Assembly: GCA_947396885.1 (NCBI GenBank)
Contig: OX377202.1
Span: 37,099,478-37,163,477 of the forward strand
DNA: 64,000 nt
Source: Heligmosomoides polygyrus polygyrus
Taxonomy: Eukaryota; Nematoda; Chromadorea; Rhabditida; Heligmosomidae
Direction: 5' to 3'
This document shows, one piece after another, positions 57,271-64,000 of this stretch (the first letter of the stretch is position 1; every line of letters begins with the position of its first letter). The notes beneath the pieces are model-generated. The model had not been told where the DNA came from. It made no database searches and saw only the letters and a list, made by a program, of their open reading frames with translations. The position numbers and the translations under genes were made by a program.

Positions 57271-58131
57271 CAGGAATGCCTACGAAGGCGTGGAGTCTCT
57301 CATTCGTCCCGCAAAGTTGTAAAAATTAATATAAAAATGTTTCAAATAAAGATTGTATTACTTGTTAAAAATAAAGATTTTCTGTACACAGATTTGGAGT
57401 CAATGAGAAGTTTCCATTTTTCAGTGTTTTTTTCAGGAAGTCACAGACGCGACAGTTTTCTGCTTGAACGAGCGACATTTACGTCCTAAATTGTCGTCTA
57501 TAAAATTTGAATTGTCAATTGCTAAGGAAAATTAAGTGCTTTTCCTACAAGATTTTTGGAAGCACTCTTCGAAGCGATGACCGAATGGCAACCGGAGGAT
57601 GGACTTGTCACGGAACTAATTTTCTTTCTTCTGCAGGAAACAGCATCAGAAAGTGGAGTTGTACGCAATAAAGTTTTAATCCACAGTTTGGCAACGGTAA
57701 TAAAACCTGTTTTTCTGAAAGGATCCACTGTATGAACAGACGCTCCGATTTGTATGATTTGCCGAAATTTTTCGACACCGTTAATTACATGGAGGCCGCT
57801 ATTTTTACAGCCTGCTCTTTAAAGCGTAGATCCCACACTTCTTATTGTTTTAAAAGCTTAGTGAATTTTTCAGAGATGTCGCACAAACTCCGAAATATGG
57901 TAGGTTACGTGGAGCCATTGCGTTATCCGATATCACCGATCGCCACTGAAGGATGGACTTCTCGCGGCAAAAAATTTCTACATTCTGGAGGAAGAGCATC
58001 AGAGAGTGCCATCTTAGAGTTCAAGATGTGATTAATATACATTCAAAAAATAAGCTTCTTCGCAGTGATCTCCGATATGATCAGGGAAGATCGATTTGCA
58101 AATTCTCATGTTTCATGAAAAATAATTTTTT
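57271..58131. repeat. left arm of the large inner palindrome
   Basis: Matches 59599-60402 inverted, without visible substitution over the 57522-58031 stretch where both strands encode identical 68- and 99-codon frames. It carries one 57-bp segment (about 57440-57496) absent from the right arm. It is preceded by a poly-T and CAG, like a splice acceptor. The frames inside are consequences of the inverted copy; no protein is recognised. Confidence 0.9.
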
Positions 58132-59598
58132 TTACCTGAATCAGATCGCGCACACAGTTGAAATCTTGCCACAAGAATTAGCAGGTCTTGTTCAATGCAC
58201 AGTGTAAAAATCATGGTTTTCTGAAACGAATAGATTGGATCGACCACTGGTCGATATGGCACCGACGTCATGGGAGCGACGAAATTCGACGTTCACAAAA
58301 ATGACTATAACTCGGTAAGTTTCCATAATTTGAAAAAAGCCAAAGCATTTTTAGAAACCAGAAGTAAAGAGCCTTTACATAGTATAAAAATCTGTTTTCA
58401 AGAAGTAGATCTTCATACGTGGCTGAGGCCTTCGATTTTTGAGCGAAAAAAATTGAAGTGATTTTGTATAAATAATTATATCCCGGTAAGTTTTTCGAAT
58501 TTTAAAAGATTTAATAGCTTTTTGAAAACAAAACGAAAAGCGCTTTCAAACCATATGGAAATTAGTTTTCATCAGGGAAATCTTCATAGGGGGCGGGTGG
58601 GGTTCGAATTCTGGTCCATTGTTGCAAAAATACGTGCCAAAAATCGAACCCCCCTCGCCCCGTATGAAGATCCCTTTTTTGAAAGCTGGTTTCTATATGG
58701 TTAGAAAGAATCTTTTCCCTATTTTTCAAAAAGCAATTGGGATTTTTGAATTTCAAAAAGCGAACCGAGTTATGATCAAATTTGTGAAGAACTGCTCGTA
58801 GACTCTGCACCGTCCACACTGGAGTCATTTCATAAAAATGATCATAACTCGGTTCTTTTTTCGAAATTCAAAAATGCCAATTGCTTTTTGGAAAATAGAG
58901 GAAATATGCTAAGTGACCATGCATAAACCTTTTTTTAATAAGGAGGTCTTCATAGGGGGCAGGGGGGGGGTTCGATTTCTGGTCGATTTTTGGCAAAAAT
59001 CGACCACAAATCGAACCCCACCCGCCCCCTATGAAGACCTCCATGTTGAAAAATAATTTCCATATAGTTCGAAAGCGTTTCTCCTCTAGTTTTTGAAAAG
59101 CAATTGGGATTTTTGAATTCTAAAAAAAAAGAACCGAGTTATGGACATTTTTTGTGAAACCGTGACCAGAGGAGTTGGTCGGTCCATCACCGGAGTCACT
59201 GGAGTGATTTCACAAAATTGATCATAACTCGATTTATTTTTTGAAATTCAAAAATCCCAATTGCTTTTTGAAAACGAGACAAACCCTGTAGGAATTAGTT
59301 TTCAACAGGGAGGTCTTCATAGGGGGCGGGTGGGGTTCGAATTCTGGTCCATTGTTGCAAAAATACGTGCCAAAAATCGAACCCCCCTCGCCCCGTATGA
59401 AGATCCCTTTTTTGAAAACTGGCTCCTATATGGTTAGAAAGAATCTTTTCCCTATTTTTCAAAAAGCAATTAGGATTTTTGAATTTCGAAAAAAGAACCT
59501 AGTTATGATCATTTTTATGAAATGACTCCAGTGTCGACGGTGCAGAGTCTACGAGCAGTTCTTCACAAATTTGATCATAACTCGGTTCGCTTTTTCTA
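58132..59598. repeat. palindrome core: alternating AACTCGGT modules and C/G-rich mini-palindromes
   Basis: A module with CATAACTCGGTTC, CCAATTGCTTTTTG and GGAGGTCTTCATAGGGGGC recurs several times in both orientations. Positions 58944-59042 are a nearly perfect palindrome of about 100 bp. Related half-palindromes lie at 58580-58690 and 59310-59410. Relative to the left side, the right arm lacks about 620 bp (58132-58757). Related modules are also in unit A (54540-54930). Confidence 0.8.
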
Positions 59599-60402
59599 AA
59601 AAAATTATTTTTCATGAAACATGAGAATTTGCAAATCGATCTTCCCTGATCATATCGGAGATCACTGCGAAGAAGCTTATTTTTTGAATGTATATTAATC
59701 ACATCTTGAACTCTAAGATGGCACTCTCTGATGCTCTTCCTCCAGAATGTAGAAATTTTTTGCCGCGAGAAGTCCATCCTTCAGTGGCGATCGGTGATAT
59801 CGGATAACGCAATGGCTCCACGTAACCTACCATATTTCGGAGTTTGTGCGACATCTCTGAAAAATTCACTAAGCTTTTAAAACAATAAGAAGTGTGGGAT
59901 CTACGCTTTAAAGAGCAGGCTGTAAAAATAGCGGCCTCCATGTAATTAACGGTGTCGAAAAATTTCGGCAAATCATACAAATCGGAGCGTCTGTTCATAC
60001 AGTGGATCCTTTCAGAAAAACAGGTTTTATTACCGTTGCCAAACTGTGGATTAAAACTTTATTGCGTACAACTCCACTTTCTGATGCTGTTTCCTGCAGA
60101 AGAAAGAAAATTAGTTCCGTGACAAGTCCATCCTCCGGTTGCCATTCGGTCATCGCTTCGAAGAGTGCTTCCAAAAATCTTGTAGGAAAAGCACTTAATT
60201 TTCCTTAGCAATTGACAATTCAAATTCTGTGACTTCCTGAAAAAAACACTGAAAAATGGAAACTTCTCATTGACTCCAAATCTGTGTACAGAAAATCTTT
60301 ATTTTTAACAAGTAATACAATCTTTATTTGAAACATTTTTATATTAATTTTTACAACTTTGCGGGACGAATGAGAGACTCCACGCCTTCGTAGGCATTCC
60401 TG
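59599..60402. repeat. right arm of the large inner palindrome
   Basis: Inverted partner of 57271-58131. Beyond 60402 it continues (60403-60980) into sequence that the left arm lacks but that unit A (53631-54170) preserves inverted, which shows the left arm was truncated or replaced at 57271. Confidence 0.9.
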
Positions 60403-60962
60403 GAAAATCCATCCTACGGTTGCCGTTCCGTCATCGCTCCCGAGTGATTAAAAGAAATTTGTTGACAAAGCACTCAAGTCAGCTTTAGAAATTTACACTC
60501 GGCATTGTACAGAGTACAATTTCGAATGCAGATGTTGCTTCTTCACGTACAAAAATGTGCCATGTCCACGAGATGCTCGGAAAGCCTGAAAAGTTGAACT
60601 CGTTGTGATTAATTTGACAACTGCTCTCAAAAGTGCTTTACTTTCAACTGTAAACAAACAAAATATTATTATCAAAAGATTACATACACAAAACCTTTAT
60701 CAGCGTTTTTTCTAACAAAATACTAAATTAAACAGTTACTTAGTAACACTCTTTCTTGAACTAATCTGACACAGTCGATGCTGCACCTGGAAAGAAGGAC
60801 CTATTAAACGGTACAAAAACCGCATAAAAAATTTAAAAAATTGGTGCGGATAGGAAATAAAACGGTGGTTTACACAAGGGGGGGATCGTACCAGACCCAC
60901 TCTGGGAAGGGGGGGGGTCGTAAATTTTCGGCAAAAATCGAACCCCACGCTTGACCCTGCCC

Positions 60963-61683
60963 CGGATGCGTGTCCACATATCGCTCTCTTCAGGACGCTG
61001 GCACCTATTGGAATGAAGCAAGTGTCTCGTGTTGTGCAATCCCTTTCGTCACTGACCCATTCGTACACTGCTGTTCCAGTACTATACGCCGACGGCCGAC
61101 TTGGAGACAAGCTCTTTTTGATTTTACAGGAGGCTACTGGATCGTTTCCTCAACGCGGTCACTGGTTGGCACCAAACCTTATAGTGGCAGGAACGAGCTA
61201 CATCATGACGAAGCAACAAGTCCCGCGTTTCTTTCGAGAATGCGTGGTTGGCTCTTCAGCAGCACCCCTAACCATTGTCCTCCTTGACAGCTGGCATGAG
61301 TTCAGGGATCACGAGGACCTCGTTTCCGAGGTGCCTGCTGGAAAAGAGCTTAATCTGATGACAATACCGCCAGGAGCGACGAGCCTTTACCAGCTTCTCT
61401 ATGTATACTTCTTCGGACTTGTCAAACGGCTCATCCGGCGAATTCATAAACATGTGCTCCACTTCTGTCCGGGTTTCAACTGCTTCTCAAGAGACAATAC
61501 TTTGAAGATAATCATGAGTCGCTTCGCACCAGCTCACTCGATGTTTAAATTTTTAAGGCAATTTTTAAGGCACCCATCCTTGCAGGTAGTCAGTCAGACC
61601 TATATGCAATTCTGTGCTCCGGTATTCCGAAGGTGCTTTGCGTACACGTGGGTGGCAGGTGGATATGTGGACACGCATCCGGG
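60963..61683 (+). mobile_element. segment bounded by 19-bp inverted repeats, carrying a DDE transposase fragment
   Basis: CGGATGCGTGTCCACATAT (60963-60981) and its inverse ATATGTGGACACGCATCCG (61665-61683) bracket the coding fragment. In the left outer arm, the corresponding site (57090-57115) has no such insert: GTGCCCCGGATCAGGG runs straight through. This points to an insertion, or a duplication of the CGGAT-side sequence, in the right arm only. Confidence 0.6.
61013..61664 (+). pseudogene. Tc5/pogo-like DDE transposase, central fragment
   Basis: The frame opens at 61013 and is uninterrupted to 61852, but residues after about 61664 come from the outer arm and are not transposase. Motifs: VVQSLSSLTHSYTAVPVLYA, HIMTKQ-like YIMTKQQVPRFF, APLTIVLLDSWHEFRDH (catalytic D in the LLDSW motif), ELNLMTIPPGATSLYQLL (the IPPG-TS-QPLD-type motif, with the aspartate replaced by Y), and SRDNTLKIIMSRF. 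These follow the order of pogo/Tc5-type DDE_1 transposases. The N-terminal DNA-binding domain is missing; a related N-terminus is at 14119-14338. Loss of the PLD aspartate suggests it is inactive. Confidence 0.7.
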
Positions 61684-61989
61684 ACACTTCTCAACACGGC
61701 GGAATACGCCGATGAAGTCGACACGTCCTGCCAGGAGCTTCCGGCTGCTCTTCCTTGGCATTTATCCGCTGCTGCTGGTGTCAGAAGCTGCTTTGCTTCG
61801 TGTGTTTTATAGAACGTTACAACTGTTAAACATTTCACTGCATATTCATTAGCCTGACTTGGGTTTTGAAGTAAAATCGTATCGCAGAAGGTTGAAATCA
61901 GGGTTGGAAATCGAATATGACACCTAGTCGTGACAGAAAAGCACTTTACAGTGGCAAAAATGCAAGATGTGCGCCCAGCAATGCAGAAA

Positions 61990-62065
61990 CCACATCGCCG
62001 GAATCGAACCCTCGACGTCTCTCCCGCAAGTCCGCCACGCTAACCACTCGACCATACACCCGCTA
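61990..62065 (-). repeat. tRNA-like sequence, right arm of fold-back II
   Basis: Inverted partner of 56705-56780. The minus strand reads TGGTCGAGTGGTTAGCGTGG and GAGGGTTCGATTCCGGCG; this copy has the better B-box (GGTTCGATTCC), so it may be closer to the ancestral promoter. Confidence 0.55.
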
Positions 62066-62379
62066 GCGTAATGGTAGCGCGCGCCTCCCGTGAATGCGCC
62101 GTCTCGCTTCAATTAGGAATTAATCAATTCCTAGGTTCTAACAATGAATGATGTTTCAAATCAGGACTATTTGTGGACACGACAAGGGTATTCCAGGCGT
62201 CAGTTTTGCGTTATCGGCCCGCATTGAAGCGGAACAGTTTTTTGCCATTTTTGACCTACCCAGAGGTCCGCAGGAAATTTGGAAACTACTATGGTGCTTC
62301 CCAGACAACGCCCTACAACCCTATATAGGTCGCTTTGAGAAACTCCACGGTGACCTCTTTGACCTTCTCGTTAGTTCAG

Positions 62380-63410
62380 GTAGCTAGGTTTTTCCCCACT
62401 GCATTTGCGGAACCTTCCTCATACTCCTCAGAAGCATTGTACCCGGCCTCAACATCGTAAACGGTTGGTCTCTGATACCCAAAGAATCGAATTATTTCAG
62501 CTGACGAAAACCCGCGCGAATGCCTTGTTCTGTTGTTTTGTTTTTGCTTTTGTTTTTGTTTTTGCTTTTGCCAATCTTAAAAAAGCCAACTTTTGCTGCA
62601 ATCTTTTGTGAATTTATTTTGTGTCTCTTTCAGCCTAATAAATGTTCTGTTCTGTTCTGTTCTGCCTCCAATAATCGCGGCTCTTCGGTTGTACTTTGCA
62701 CTTGTATGCAATATCGAGGCCAATCTGAGGTTATGACTCTTTACTAGAGGCTTCAGTAAAAATATCAGCGTGAAATGGCGTGAAATTTGAATCTAAATTT
62801 GTCCGTATTTAAGCGCCGCACTCTAGACATATCGCAGTAAAAAAATGAGGCAATCTCGTTGGGAGCCATTCCTCATTTGCATTATTTATTTATTTAATGT
62901 GCACCAAAGTGCGCTTGAATAAAACAAAATAAAAATAAAAACGCAGTAACCATAAACTTATCTGTTGAACTTATTGATAGCAACATTAGCTCAGGAACAC
63001 TCAGCAACAAACAAGACGTATACGACGATGCCGAGGTTTCAAGATAAGAGAACTTGGAATTTACCATGGTTGCAGTTCTTCCTATTAGAGCTTGTCATTT
63101 GAAACGACCAGCCATTAAATTTCTGAAGAGTCATCGCTGAGCATTCCGTATTTTGGTAGCGTATAGGGCACTTAATACCCTCCTCCAAAGCGAACATCCA
63201 GTTAAAGCGGCGTTTTGAATAAAAACGCTGTCAATTACCATTCGCCGACAGTGACATTGAAATGTAACAAATTCACTATTCAGCCCTGTACGTAACGTAC
63301 CTCTTTGCAGTGTCCTAAAAATCTACAGGGGGAGCTCTACAAGACTATGAATGAAGCGAGAACTCAGCTACATATGAACACATATTTACAGAGGAAGGTA
63401 ATATGTGGTA
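62380..63410. other. no gene; simple repeats
   Basis: T/G-rich runs (TTTTGTTTTTGC) at 62530-62575, a (TGTTC)n run at 62640-62665 and TTTA runs at 62880-62900. Otherwise unrecognised. Confidence 0.5.
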
Positions 63411-63695
63411 AATGATAAGGGACGGCGTCCATCTATTCCTTTTGGAGTGCGCCACACATTCTACTTTTACGGTATGTGCGGCATGCATTTTCAATGCGTT
63501 ATTGGCTGAGAAATGCGGTGACCAGCCGATGAACAAGTGAGAGTTTATTCCTTCCCAACGAAGCCTAGTACCAATTCACTGACTCCAAAAGCATCGAAGG
63601 CTTGGTTAGCCTGGGCGGAAAATCCGAATCAAGAGCCTTTGATCACGTGTACGTGTACGGGATACCCGATGCCATCTGCGAATGCGCTATCACCC
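63411..63695 (-). repeat. tRNA-derived SINE copy
   Basis: Tail AATGATAAGGGACGGCGTCC, then GTGCGCCACACATTCTAC, CAGCCGATGAACAAGTGAG, AGGCTTGGTTAGCCTGGGCG; the head near 63640-63695 is eroded. Minus-strand orientation. Confidence 0.7.
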
Positions 63696-64000
63696 GCCCG
63701 ACCAGAAGCAGAAGGAGAAGAAAGAAGGAAGGAAAACTGCATCCGCGTTGCTGTAGCGCGTCGTCCGAGCTGGCTTTCCTGCCACCGCCTGTTTATGCAA
63801 AATCTTTCCTAGCTGACCCATCCTAGAAAGATCAAGATAGCAGATTGTACAAGACTACTTCCGAAGGATCCGATGCCACTCGTAGATTGGCTGCACTTAT
63901 AAGATGTTTGGATGCAAGTCTATGGAGAGTACACCCAGTATTTTTCCAATCTTACTTTCGCCGCAGCAAGCCCAAGTGTGTTCTACAACTGCAGTATATG

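Larger units (their letters stand above)
56394..62370. mobile_element. composite fold-back element II (nested inverted repeats)
   Basis: The outer arms 56394-57120 and 61683-62370 are inverted copies: both start GAGAAGGTCAAAGAGGT-like, carry the transposase relic, a tRNA-like sequence, and the AAAGTGCTTTTCTG and TTCTATAAAACACACGAAGC tracts. The inner arms 57271-58131 and 59599-60402 are near-identical. The centre is a set of short palindromes. A 0.7 kb transposase fragment sits on the right side only. The arm layout repeats that of fold-back I (22600-25039). No target duplication could be identified. Confidence 0.6.

Noticed and set aside
57522..60208. Paired identical 68- and 99-codon frames in opposite orientation
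   Set aside because: They are mirror images created by the palindrome arms; no domain, no start context and no independent conservation supports them as proteins.
61665..61852. C-terminal 60 codons of the 279-codon frame starting at 61013
   Set aside because: This part lies in the outer inverted arm and only extends the transposase frame by chance.

Overview
The window looks like a stretch of animal nuclear DNA, most likely from a parasitic nematode of the strongylid/hookworm type. This is inference. It rests on 50-70 nt introns with GT..TTTCAG-type ends, very low coding density, RTE-type non-LTR retrotransposon pieces, many Tc1/mariner relics, a tRNA-derived SINE family and many fold-back elements. 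There are no bacterial-style operons, no CRISPR array and no rRNA genes. Almost all short open frames here are noise or relics of transposons.

Host coding signal is confined to the minus strand. Three exons at 14995-15508 join in frame across two short introns and encode a helical, ARM/HEAT-like segment. A second cluster of HEAT-like exons lies downstream at 4940-6430, carries several frame breaks, and may belong to the same gene across a large repeat-filled intron. Weaker possible exons lie at 1204-1902, 46947-47140 and 49705-49953.

The rest is layered mobile DNA. At 9544-11490 a hAT-like non-autonomous element with a perfect 8-bp target duplication carries a 121-bp-armed hairpin in which each arm holds a tRNA-Gly-like sequence. 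Five Tc1/mariner relics lie at 17391-18390, 21177-22103, 31616-32185, 32671-33581 and 43763-44939; two of them have poly-G termini. RTE-like fragments lie at 36475-37300, 50780-51985 and 54999-56217. At least eight copies of one tRNA-derived SINE are scattered throughout, in both orientations. A 1.3 kb element with about 450-bp inverted ends is at 40307-41643, with a partial relative at 41990-42585.

The most unusual part is 53.6-62.4 kb. Near-identical inverted arms (57271-58131 and 59599-60402) surround a core of smaller palindromes. They sit inside a second pair of inverted arms (56394-57120 and 61683-62370), each with a Tc1-like transposase relic and a tRNA-like sequence. A Tc5/pogo-type DDE transposase fragment, bounded by its own 19-bp inverted repeats, sits in the right half. 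A smaller fold-back with related arms, each again pairing the same coding relic with a tRNA-like sequence, is found at 22600-25039. This suggests a recurrent composite fold-back family.
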